A stretch of DNA of 64,000 bases from Cepaea nemoralis (lineage: Eukaryota > Mollusca > Gastropoda > Stylommatophora > Helicidae). Position 1 is the stretch's first letter. Every line of letters starts with the position of its first letter. Under the pieces are notes generated by a model. The model was not told where the DNA came from. It searched no databases and saw only the letters and a list, made by a program, of their open reading frames with translations. The stretch spans positions 1 to 64,000 of the forward strand of contig JACEFZ010027769.1 of the NCBI GenBank assembly GCA_014155875.1. Reading direction: 5' to 3'. This document shows, piece after piece, positions 1 through 9,231 of this stretch. The position numbers were made by a program, and so were the translations under genes.

Positions 1-339
1 CCAAGAACCACTGTTATCATATCTTCGCTTAACGTCTTGGAAAGTATGTCACGACCTAGTTAAAAATCCCACGGCTGCTGGAGATTGCGAAATGCGGGCC
101 GTAAAGTCACTGCCATGGAAAATTATTCTGAGACAGTAATCTTAGCAACGGGTGAATATAGCCTGTTACCTAGGATGGAATTTGTCAAGAGCAAGTAGCC
201 TTACACAAATGCATGCCGAAGTTAGACAGACTGACCTTAGCTGCATAGTTGATTGAGCTGAACTCCCATCGAAAGAGGAACAAAGAACAAAGCTAACATA
301 TGTAAACATGAGGTACAGAGTCCTCCATGAGGGAAAGCT
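1..339. other. unassigned sequence
   Basis: I see no open frame, RNA gene or repeat that I can name here. It leads into a decayed LINE fragment and may be more of the same element. Confidence 0.4.
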
Positions 340-1010
340 AACAGGGGAATTCGAAATAAGAAATTTAAAAAAAAAAAAATATGTTGTGAAGAGGCATTAG
401 AGCAAATAATAATAGGGATTAGACAGGGATACCTTTTGTCACCTTTGTTATTCTTACTGATCGTAGACTGGATTATAAGAGTAGCAACAAGAACTGCTAG
501 AAATGGAATTCAATGGACTCCTGACAAAGCAGTTCAATGATCTGGATCTTCACTGATGACATTGCCCATCATGCCTGACACAGGAATTCAGATGCCAGAT
601 ATTAACTGAACACATGGATGTGTGGTTACAATTAGGTTTAAACATTCAAAAACAAATAATGAGAATACATCAAGCAAATGATAAACTGATCTCCTTTGCT
701 GAAACGACACTTCATTTGAAATCATAAACACATTGAGGTAATATTGCGGATAAAGTTCATGAAACAGACAATGATATCAAAATAGGAATACAAAAGTCAA
801 GATGGGCTTTTACAACACTAGGAAATGTGTAGGAGTCAGAAATTGATCTTAGCAGCGAACTTAGATCGTTCAAATGTAATGTTAAATCAGTGCTACTGGA
901 ATGTTCAGAAATAATGATGAACGAATTTAAAAGCAGAAAAAAAACATTACTTATAAACTACAAATATTCATTAACTGGTACCGATGCATAACAGAAGGAG
1001 GAAAATGAAA
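340..1010 (+). pseudogene. decayed LINE reverse transcriptase fragment
   Basis: Reading the plus strand with several frame changes gives the reverse-transcriptase signature GIRQGYLLSPLLFLL, then a VDWI..ATRTARNGIQWT block near 410-530, then an altered catalytic box read as FTDDIA near 550. This order (RQG.LLSP, then NGIQWT, then a DD box) is known from many invertebrate non-LTR retrotransposons. Farther on, near 880-1000, weak matches to the LINE C-terminal finger region follow. Stops and frameshifts are frequent, so this is a dead 5'-truncated copy. The exact clade is not determined. Confidence 0.7.
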
Positions 1011-1118
1011 TGACAGAATGGCCAGTTAAGTTGTGTTATACGCCATTGCTCTAGTACCATTTACACGTTACACCAGAATATCACAGCCTCATGGAGTTGA
1101 TTTGGTAATTGATCTCGA

Positions 1119-1345
1119 CTACAATTGTGTTAACTATTGAAGAAAGAGTATTGTCGGTGGAGCATTTGTTTCTTAACGGTGGCAAGTATTCGAATGTGGC
1201 TGTTCAACAGTTTATATTTCCTGATGCCCGAGTGCCCCATCCTAATGCTGAAATTAATTTTATTTAATTAAGAAGCTTCGCAGCACTGGCAGTGTTGATG
1301 ATGTGCGCCGGCCTGGCAGACCATCTGTTTCTGAAGTTTGTTAGT
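1119..1345 (+). pseudogene. decayed transposase-type helix-turn-helix region
   Basis: The plus strand encodes an N-terminal part (LTIEERVLSVEHLF) and, after a frame change, the motif KKLRSTGSVDDVRRPGRPSV. The combination of a first helix bundle, 'K.R.TGSV.D..RPGRPS' and a following basic patch is typical of DNA-binding helix-turn-helix regions of mariner-like transposases and related DUF4817 proteins. No catalytic domain follows, because the sequence switches to a minus-strand LINE fragment. It is a relic. Confidence 0.6.
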
Positions 1346-1639
1346 TAGTCAACAGATCATCCTCATTGCACATCGAATCATTCAGTCCATAAGTGTTCGG
1401 ATCCCCTCCTCAGCATATCCCGAAGCGTGTAGCGGCTAACGACACCAGTTCTGTGCTGGTTTATCAATCTTCTTTCGCTTCCTGCGTAGTGTTCTTGTTT
1501 GGCCACACCTCTTTTAATTTACTGTTCTCACAGTATGACCTTGGTTGTAGATTCACAGTCATCACTTGGTTCTCGCACAAGTCTTACTTCTCGTAGAGCA
1601 TTCAAAATGTCAGCCTGGTTCATGGCTCGTCCGCCCTCC
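1346..1639 (-). pseudogene. 3' end of an RNase H-bearing LINE, cut by the LTR element
   Basis: This stretch is the reverse complement of the 3' part of the element at 25,869-26,616: it matches the codons from about RAMDQADILNAL to the end and the downstream sequence. The match stops exactly where the LTR begins at 1,640, so the LTR element sits inside this LINE copy. The frame is broken relative to the 25.9 kb copy. Confidence 0.8.
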
Positions 1640-2288
1640 TGTCACGAATTTGCAGCCTTAACTTCCCAGAACAATTTTCGGTTCACTTTTGATGGGCCAT
1701 GTAGAGAATCAACAGACTACCAAAACTGTTGTCTCTATATTCAAGGCTATACCGTCTTGACGTAAGCTTGCAAAGCCTGCAAGTAAACAAACCACCAGGA
1801 ATGTCTTTCTATCTGAGAAGTGTAATTTGACACCAGTCAAACTACCCAGCCAGTCCAGATTCAAAGTGTTACGGGTCAAACTGATAATTACACCCACAGG
1901 GTGGCAGACTCCATGGACTGTGTAATTATAACCGACCAGGCATGACACCTGATAAGCAGAGGTAGGAAACCACCCAACCGTGATGGCTGACCTCCATCTA
2001 AAAACAGACTAGAGGTGCAAGGTGTGAAATCACTGATAAGACTCAGACTGGCAGACAGGGAGGTGTGAACCAGGTCTCATAAGGCAATTAACACTGGTCC
2101 CGTGGGCTTTGTACCAGACAGAGGAGAGTCTGCACTGTAGGAATGTGTGAAACATTTTATTAGAGCAAGACTGGAGGAATGAGAGTGATAGCAAGTTGTG
2201 CAGTTAAGATTGCAATTAACGTCAGGGGGAGATAAGAAGAATTTATGAATGGAATTCCTGGGAGATAAGGGTCTACTGCTAGGCTAGG

Positions 2289-2296
2289 TATAAAAA
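2289..2296 (+). promoter_or_regulatory. TATA box of 5' LTR
   Basis: TATAAAAA lies in the middle of the LTR and is conserved in the 3' LTR at 5,991-5,998. It probably starts the element RNA 25-30 bases later. Confidence 0.6.
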
Positions 2297-2457
2297 CCCA
2301 TGCTAGACCGGTTCCCTTTAGATTAAGTCTGACTTCAGAACAGGTAGGCAGCCAGCTCAATGTTTGTAGTCATATGTATGATTCTTATGTTGATAGATTT
2401 CACTAGGAGAATTATTTCTTAGTAACTAGTCAGTCTATATCTGACATAGGTTATTTC

Positions 2458-2463
2458 AATAAA
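2458..2463 (+). terminator. poly(A) signal in 5' LTR
   Basis: AATAAA lies about 165 bases after the TATA box and is conserved in the 3' LTR at 6,160-6,165, where it would end the element transcript. Confidence 0.55.
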
Positions 2464-3136
2464 TATCATTGTCTAAGTATACTTTTAGGTGTCTTGGTAG
2501 ATGCTTGTCATTTCTTTGTACACTATCCTAGTTGCCTTTTGGTGTGTGCATTTGTTGTACAGAATATAGTCAACTGACTATTTCTTTAATTCTTACCACA
2601 GCAGTAACTAGGTGGTGATTAAACCGGGCAGATCAGCAAATATGGCTGGTCTGTGTGGTCACTTCAATTAGACTTGTTGTATATCTCATTTTGTAGCTAT
2701 ACCATCAAAAGTATAACAGATAAGAACTTATGAGAAAAATACCATTCATCTATCATTTAGTGTTATCATTAATCATTTATTGATAATTGGACACTTTAAT
2801 CATATTTACATTGATGTGTTTGATGATTTAACTGCTTGACTGATTTGCGATTTTATGCTAATATATGCCATGTTCATTTTGACATGTATGCAGTGCATTT
2901 TAATGTTTATTTAGGTAAATATTACTGTTGATTACTGTGTAGTATATCTCTCACACTTACTTCACTGCTGTCGCCAGGTACTACTTTTGAATATTATTTT
3001 CAGTTGTCTTTCACTGCTGAGGCTAAACTATACACATTGGATAGCGTAGACTGTCAGTAGTTAACTCTTGTCTTTCTAGTAGATCTGATTTTTGATATAT
3101 ACATAGGAGCTTACCTGAATATAGTAATTAGCAATT

Positions 3137-4990
3137 ATGGTCTTGCTTTGCCGGAATCTCAAAGAGGACATGAAGGTGCGCGCAGATTTCTCAGAGACCG
3201 CGAGAGGGTGGGGCATAAGAGAAGGCTTAAAGGGAGAGCAACTAGAAACCTATATCATAGCAGAGTTAGAATGGTGGGACCAAGAAGAAAAAATGATGTT
3301 TAAAAGTCATAATGAGTTCTTTGAAGCACAAGAGCGTAGCAAAACTGAAGGAGTAGAGATGGAGAAAAAGCATATGGAAGTAGTCAATGCAGAGAAGCTA
3401 ACCTTTCTAGCGGAACATAAGGTAGGAGATATGGATGCTCACCCAACCAGGAAAGAAGGGACATCTTTGCCACCCACCGCGGAATCAGAGTTAGTGGACC
3501 GGGAACTACAGGTTCTCATTCGACCCAGTCCTAAACGGAAAAGATGGAAGAAAAAACGGGCCAAGGGCACTTCAAGCAGTCACAAACGTGATAACTGTTT
3601 GCACCACGGAAATTGTGGTTTAACTGCAGTACAGGACCTTCAAGGAAACCACTTAACTTCTACGAGAAATGAATCTCGAGAGAAAGAGGAACTGAAGACA
3701 ACCTTTAATGAGGTCGCAGGCGGAGGCCTAGCCGATTCTCACATTCCCTTCTGTTCACAGAATCATGAAGTGGAATTACATCTGACTGAAATAGGGAGGA
3801 TGGAAGAAACTGAATCCCAGGTGAATTTCATTACTGCAACGCGGGAAGAATCACTAATTATCAGTTCAGATAATTTGCCTACTAACAGTTACCCAGAGGA
3901 CAACTTTTCGTACCACAAGATATGTGGTTTAACTGGTCCGCCAGTACAAGACTCCCAGGAATCTCATTTTACTTCAACGAGGGGTGAAACTCAAGAAGAA
4001 GAGGACCTGAGGACAGCTTTTAAAGAGGTCGAAGATGGAGAGGTAACTGACCTTATTATTCCCTTCAGCTCAGGCAAGCAAGAAGTGGGATTACATTTGA
4101 CTAAGATAGGGATGAAGGACGATCCAGAACCCCTTGTGATCTTTGAGGCTGCAGCTCAGGAAAAGACACTAGATCTAAGTTCAAATCATTTACCTAATGT
4201 GATGGATTACTTAGATACCAGCCCACCACAGGATTTACCTCAACTGGACTTAGCCCATGAAAGCACGACCAGAGAGGAGCATCCAGACCAGGAAACATTT
4301 CCAGTTGTTATCTCACAGTATACCAGTTCGGAGACTCAGGAAACACAGGGAATTGTCATGAGCCAGAATATGGACTCTGATATTGTGCAGACAACATTGT
4401 CTGTAGTTGCTATAGAAGAAAATTCTTTGCACAAGATGGAGGAAGAAACGCCTATCATCTCATTAGCTGAAGTTATCAGGGAATTCCAGCAACAGGGACC
4501 TGAAGTAACAGAAGTCAAGAGTGGTTTGGAATCAACACTCTTAGGACTCCATCTACCCTTCAGTCAGGTCGATTTGATAGGAGTAGATCAGCTATTTGCG
4601 GATACTTTATTCAAAAGTAACACCACTTTATCGCCCTGGAGTAACTATGTTATTTCTCAAGGCAGGATAACTTGGCACACTAAATTTCCAATTTCTAGCC
4701 CGGTTTGTACAAGAAACTCTAATGCAGAGAAACTCAGCCCATTAACTGATTATCAGGGGAAGAAACCGCGACACCGAGGAGGGACGATTGTTACGCCCGA
4801 CTTTGAAGGAGGAAAGCGCCAGTTGAATTTATATCATGGGACCATGATGTGTAACATTATTCCTTTCAAAAGGAAGATATTGATGGATCAGTTAAGAATC
4901 TATAAAGGTTGTAGGAAAATCACGGAGACAAGCTTTGCTGTGGCCAGCTTATGCGAGACTTCACTACGGGGACATCCTCGGCTGAAATGA
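3137..4990 (+). CDS. 617-residue protein of LTR element, gag-like N-terminus, internal duplication
   Basis: This is the only long intact frame of the element. Residues about 15-95 are charged and helical and contain GLKGEQLETYI followed by acidic/basic helices, which recalls the N-terminus of Gag proteins of mollusc-type LTR elements; this likeness is from memory and weak. Residues about 105-150 are basic (PKRKRWKKKRAKG, possible nucleic-acid binding or nuclear localisation). Residues about 152-252 and 254-355 are two diverged copies of one module: CGLT, a T.E.VEDG-type acidic stretch, an IPF segment, then LHLT.IG and a closing L.S..LP. The C-terminal 170 residues (from about 445) have no family that I recognise. 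No CCHC knuckle, protease, RT or integrase motif is visible. The ATG at 3,137 is the first in frame. A small frame of 89 codons (5,000-5,269) follows. Confidence 0.7.
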   Translation: MVLLCRNLKEDMKVRADFSETARGWGIREGLKGEQLETYIIAELEWWDQEEKMMFKSHNEFFEAQERSKTEGVEMEKKHMEVVNAEKLTFLAEHKVGDMDAHPTRKEGTSLPPTAESELVDRELQVLIRPSPKRKRWKKKRAKGTSSSHKRDNCLHHGNCGLTAVQDLQGNHLTSTRNESREKEELKTTFNEVAGGGLADSHIPFCSQNHEVELHLTEIGRMEETESQVNFITATREESLIISSDNLPTNSYPEDNFSYHKICGLTGPPVQDSQESHFTSTRGETQEEEDLRTAFKEVEDGEVTDLIIPFSSGKQEVGLHLTKIGMKDDPEPLVIFEAAAQEKTLDLSSNHLPNVMDYLDTSPPQDLPQLDLAHESTTREEHPDQETFPVVISQYTSSETQETQGIVMSQNMDSDIVQTTLSVVAIEENSLHKMEEETPIISLAEVIREFQQQGPEVTEVKSGLESTLLGLHLPFSQVDLIGVDQLFADTLFKSNTTLSPWSNYVISQGRITWHTKFPISSPVCTRNSNAEKLSPLTDYQGKKPRHRGGTIVTPDFEGGKRQLNLYHGTMMCNIIPFKRKILMDQLRIYKGCRKITETSFAVASLCETSLRGHPRLK

Positions 4991-4999
4991 TTAAATCAC

Positions 5000-5269
5000 G
5001 TGAGGGAGTGGACTAAGACAGTCGCCCACAGACGAAGAAGAATCCCGTTGATTGTGATCTTTCCTAGAGGGGTAAAAATACAACCTCCTGACATTTACCG
5101 GATTTTACCAAGCTATTGCATGGAATCCCGGCCGAAAACCAGGTACAAGGATCTATCCAGAGTATCCTTGGATTATGAAAATGGGACGTCTTTATGCAGA
5201 GGCAGGACAACTCACTGCCACAAGGAATATTGGAAACCTTTAGGCAGATACAGAACGGAGAGTGCTTAG
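5000..5269 (+). CDS. possible small ORF after the 617-codon ORF
   Basis: An 89-codon frame starts ten bases after the previous stop, rich in Arg near its start (RRRRIPLIVIF). I do not recognise it. It may be a decayed extension of the upstream ORF or chance; nothing besides its length and place supports it. Confidence 0.25.
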   Translation: MREWTKTVAHRRRRIPLIVIFPRGVKIQPPDIYRILPSYCMESRPKTRYKDLSRVSLDYENGTSLCRGRTTHCHKEYWKPLGRYRTESA

Positions 5270-5327
5270 GCATGATTCTGGGATGTACGGCGTGCTTGAC
5301 AAAAGATTTCTGGCAGAAACTTTTTTT

Positions 5328-5338
5328 AAAGGGGGAAG
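5328..5338 (+). promoter_or_regulatory. polypurine tract
   Basis: A run of A and G (AAAGGGGGAAG) ends three bases before the 3' LTR, the normal place of the plus-strand primer in LTR retroelements. This supports 5,342 as the LTR start. Confidence 0.75.
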
Positions 5339-5341
5339 CTC

Positions 5342-6561
5342 TGTCACGAATTTGCAGCCTTAACTTCCCAGAACAATTTTCGGTTTACTTTTGATGGGCC
5401 ATGTAGAGAATCAACAGACTACCAAAACTGTTGTCTCTATATTCAAGGCTATACCGTCTTGACGTAAGCTTGCAAAGCCTGCAAGTAAACAAACCACCAG
5501 GAATGTCTTTCTATCTGAGAAGTAATTTGACACCAGTCAAACTACCCAGCCAGTCCAGATTCAAAGTGTTACGGGTCAAACTGATAATTACACCCACAGG
5601 ATGGCAGACTCCATGGACTGTGTAATTATAACCGACCAGGCATGACACCTGATAAGCAGAGGTAGGAAACCACCCAACCGTGATGGCTGACCTCCATCTG
5701 AAAACAGACTAGAGGTGCAAGGTGTGAAATCACTGATAAGACTCAGACTGGCAGACTCAGGGAGTTGTGAACCAGGTCTCATAAGGCAATTAACACTGGG
5801 CCCGTGGGCTTTGTACCATGCAGAGGGGAGTCTGCACTGTAGGAATGTGTGAAACATTTTATTAGAGCAAGACTGGAGGAATGAGAGTGATAGCAAGTTG
5901 TGCAGTTAGGATTGCAATTAACGTCAGGGGGAGATAAGAAGAATTTATGAATGGAATTCCTGGGAGATAAGGGTCTACTGCTAGGCTAGGTATAAAAACC
6001 CATGCTAGACCGGTTCCCTTTAGATTAAGTCTGACTTCAGAACAGGTAGGCAGCCAGCTCAATGTTTGTAGTCATATGTATGATTCTTATGTTGCTAGAT
6101 TTCACTAGGAGAATTATTTCTTAGTAACTAGTCAGTCTATATCTGACATAGGTTATTTCAATAAATATCATTGTCTAAGTATACTTTTAGGTGTCTTGGT
6201 AGATGCTTGTCATTTCTTTGTACACTATCCTAGTTGCCTTTTGGTGTGTGCATTTGTTGTACAGAATATAGTCAACTGACTATTTCTTTAATTCTTACCA
6301 CAGCAGTAACTAAGTGGTGATTAAACCGGGCAGATCCGGGAAGGTTAACCCGGTCAACAAATGCCCACAGAAGTCGGATGTGTCGGCCTAACGGCGCAAG
6401 AACGCAACTCTTCTGTAAACAGGCACAACGCAATCACGTCGGAAAAAAATCACTCCGGATGAACGAAGAAGAAGCAGAAACCGGGCAGATCAGCAAATAT
6501 GGCTGGTCTGTGTGGTCACTTCAATTAGACTTTTTGTATATCTCATTTTGTAGCTATACCA
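5342..6561 (+). repeat. 3' LTR with extra 155-bp segment
   Basis: It matches 1,640-2,704. At 6,337-6,491 it holds 155 bases absent from the 5' LTR, bounded by a 14-base direct repeat (AAACCGGGCAGATC at 6,323-6,336 and 6,478-6,491). TATA box at 5,991, AATAAA at 6,160. Confidence 0.85.
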
Positions 6562-7617
6562 TATTAGTACTCATTAATAATGCCTGATGCTATTATGTTG
6601 AGTATCATTAGATGTCCATCTTGAAGTAATATAATGTTTACGGATATGTTGGATGTATGTATGTGTAATTTCCTATGAATATACGATGCTAGGAATATGT
6701 CGTACATATTCTTTTTGTGTATATACGTCTCATTTCGTATACATACAAACTAACTAGTGTATTATGCTATGATGTTAAAGTATCATATGTCTAGTTTAAT
6801 CAATATGTTTATGTGTATTGGATGTTTGATATATTGATTTGTCATATGCAAACCTACCAATATGAAGTGTTATGCTATTGTCTGTGCATTGGCACATTGG
6901 CCAACGATTGTGTTGGAAGCAGAGGTGTAATGGTACAGACATTACCCACAATTGGTATAGGGTATATGGTGCTAAACTGTCTCAGTGTATTGTGGGCGTG
7001 CGTTCACGGTAATGAATGGAAACCTGGCACAGCTACTGGTCACGGCTTGTAAGCCCGGATGACCCGGCATTATTATAATACCATTACCGATCCTGTGAGC
7101 TGCTAACCCAACTTTGGACGGAGCGGATGTACAACACAGAATTTCTGTATTAGCGACATGGACATGGGGCGGCAGAAATGTAATCATTACAGGCGTGTGA
7201 GACAATTGAAAAGCCCGTCCCAGACTAAAGACAGTAGGGAGAAGGAGGATGGTGAACGCAGTAGAGCTGGAAGATAAACTTGGCCAGACTGGTCATTGTA
7301 TATGTTTGTGTTATGATATGTTTTAATTAGGATTGCGCTGATGTAGAATTAGATATAACACATTCTCGACTTTCAAGCTCTCACAAGGAGCACCTATGTT
7401 ACAGATCTCAAGAACGAGTGAAGACTAGGTAGAGCTAGGACTGGCAGGAGTCAGAATACCGGCAAGCTGTTCTTTTTTGTGTCTACTGGAGAGTGGGGAT
7501 CTGGACCACAGATCCAGATAGATCAAGTAACAAGTAAAGTTACGTAATGTTTGTCATCAATATCAATATGTATATGGTTTCATCATCCTCATATTGACAA
7601 TCATCCTATGTCTATTG
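6562..7617. other. unassigned sequence between LTR element and LINE end
   Basis: The first 300 bases are AT-rich, the rest is of mixed composition. No convincing coding frame, tRNA-like promoter or tandem repeat is visible. It may be part of an older element that I cannot name. Confidence 0.35.
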
Positions 7618-7975
7618 TTATGAAATGTGGTTTCTGAGGAAAATGCAAAGAATACCATGGACAGACAGAAAACCCAATGAACAAGTCCTTCAAGAAACAA
7701 ATGAAGATCGTAAATATTAAACGTAGACAGTCAACATTTTTGGGGATGTTATGAGAAGAAATGAATTGGAGAACTTGGTGACAACTGGCAAGATCGAAGG
7801 GAAGAGACCAAGGCCAAGGGGAAGACCGAGAAGTAAATACCTGGATGGATTGGCCACATGGCATGGTCATGACAGGAACACGGAGCTGATCCACAATTCT
7901 GGTGATCGAGTAAGATGGCAGAACATGACTGCCCACACTTACCTGGATGGCACATGATGGATGGATGGTTGTAAC
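7618..7975 (+). pseudogene. LINE 3' end (family 1), RT C-terminus plus tail
   Basis: The plus strand gives MWFLRKMQRIPW.DRKPNEQVL, a frame change, then MRRNELENLVTTGKIEG, RGRPRSKYLDGLATW and DRVRWQNMTAH, the usual C-terminal end of a non-LTR retrotransposon RT ('W.RR...GRP...YL..L..W...D...W'). A short (GATG)n-like tail follows. Family-1 pieces recur at 8,275 (+), 14,300, 34,205, 47,255 and 51,040 (all minus). Confidence 0.8.
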
Positions 7976-8161
7976 ATAGATTATAATGTTACCTCACATT
8001 TGTTTGTGAAGTGCATAACAGACTGCTACTACAGATATGCTTGCAATGTATGTCTGCAGCACAGAGATTAGAATATTATAACGAATATGTTTGCAAACTA
8101 TTTCTGTATGTAACAGAGTGTAGGCACCTCCTTTCCCTCTGCCAGCACCTTGGATGCCCAT

Positions 8162-8189
8162 GGGGGGGGGGGGGGGGGGGGGGGGGGGG
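8162..8189 (+). repeat. poly-G run (28 G)
   Basis: An uninterrupted G run next to the LINE pieces. Its length is probably unreliable in any read technology. Confidence 0.85.
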
Positions 8190-8274
8190 TGGAGTACATG
8201 ATTACCTCCTGAAAATGGTAATGGGAGAATCCCTGGACTCAAAAGGCAACGACAGCTTATCAGAAACAGGTAGC

Positions 8275-8360
8275 CCTTGATTATTTTTGGGGACGACATT
8301 ATGAGAAGAAAAAAAATTTAGAAAATATTGTGACCACCGGTAAGATTTGAGGAAAGAGAG
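8275..8360 (+). pseudogene. short LINE family-1 fragment
   Basis: Nucleotides match the part of the 7.7 kb copy that encodes FGDVMRRNELENLVTTGKI, with indels and a stop in the last motif. Confidence 0.6.
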
Positions 8361-8399
8361 ATAGATGAAGATAGTGAATCAAATGAATGTTGTAACCAT

Positions 8400-9230
8400 A
8401 AACAATGCATGTTACCATTTTATGAGACCACCCACCCATCCCTTATCCATCCGTGTGTCCCCCACACACACATCCACCACCCAACCACAAACATACCCAC
8501 AGGCATATACATACCCCATCCATCCACCCATCCCCCAACCCACACACACAGCCACATACACCATCTCCCCACACATCTCCCACCCATCACCACACAAACC
8601 CAGGCACACATACATGCATCCACCCATCCATCACCCACCTTCAAACATCTCCCCACCCACACGAACACATGATGCACCAATTCCATAACCTACCAACACC
8701 ACCCACCCCAACCACTCAGCCAAACACACATCCCCCAACCACATATCCAACACCCACTAACACATATTCCCGCCAACTCACATATTCTGCACACATCCCA
8801 CACCCCCATCCACACAACCTCCCCCACCCACACATCCCACACATCCTCCATCCACCCACTCCCCCCCCCCCCCCCCCCCCGAATCTCCAATCCACAATCA
8901 CACATCCCTTAACTACACATCTTACCACCCATACACTCCCACACCCATCCCCACCCACCAACACATTCCTTATCCAAAAACACACACCCCCACCCATCTC
9001 TCACACACATCCACCCACTCACATACTCATCCATCAACACTCACACCCACACACCACCCATCAACATATGCATCTCTCATCTACCCTCCCACCCACACAC
9101 CCAGCCAAACACACATCACCCATTCTCAAATACATCCTTCATCCACCCGCATATCCCACCCCTCACACATCACCCCACCCATAAACACATTCCCCCACAC
9201 ACACTCATCCCCCCACATGCATTCCCCATA
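8400..9230 (+). repeat. C/A-rich, G-poor low-complexity tract
   Basis: Degenerate CACCCA, CACACA and CCCAACC words fill about 830 bases; G is rare on the plus strand. A C run stands at about 8,861-8,880. Long frames here are made only of Pro, His and Thr and are not genes. Confidence 0.85.
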
Positions 9231-9231
9231 C

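Larger units (their letters stand above)
1640..2704 (+). repeat. 5' LTR
   Basis: It is nearly identical to 5,342-6,561 except for a missing 155-bp segment and scattered substitutions. It starts TGTCACG and ends TATACCA. The left flank is the interrupted LINE 3' fragment. Confidence 0.85.
1640..6561 (+). mobile_element. non-autonomous LTR retrotransposon with one long ORF
   Basis: Two direct repeats of about 1.07 and 1.22 kb (1,640-2,704 and 5,342-6,561) begin TG, end CA and differ by only about a dozen substitutions plus one 155-bp segment. A purine tract stands directly before the second one. Each repeat has a TATA box and, about 165-170 bases later, AATAAA, as expected for U3-R. The 2.6-kb interior has one intact 617-codon ORF and no reverse transcriptase, integrase or protease motif that I can find, so movement would need enzymes in trans. 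I found no matching target-site duplication and no clear primer binding site after 2,704, so the outer borders may be slightly off or the locus rearranged. Confidence 0.8.

Noticed and set aside
8453..9184. 243-codon Pro/His/Thr frame
   Set aside because: Translation of the C/A-rich low-complexity tract; no start context or domain.
8400..9230. Telomere-like repeat
   Set aside because: No TTAGGG or other regular telomere unit; the words are irregular.
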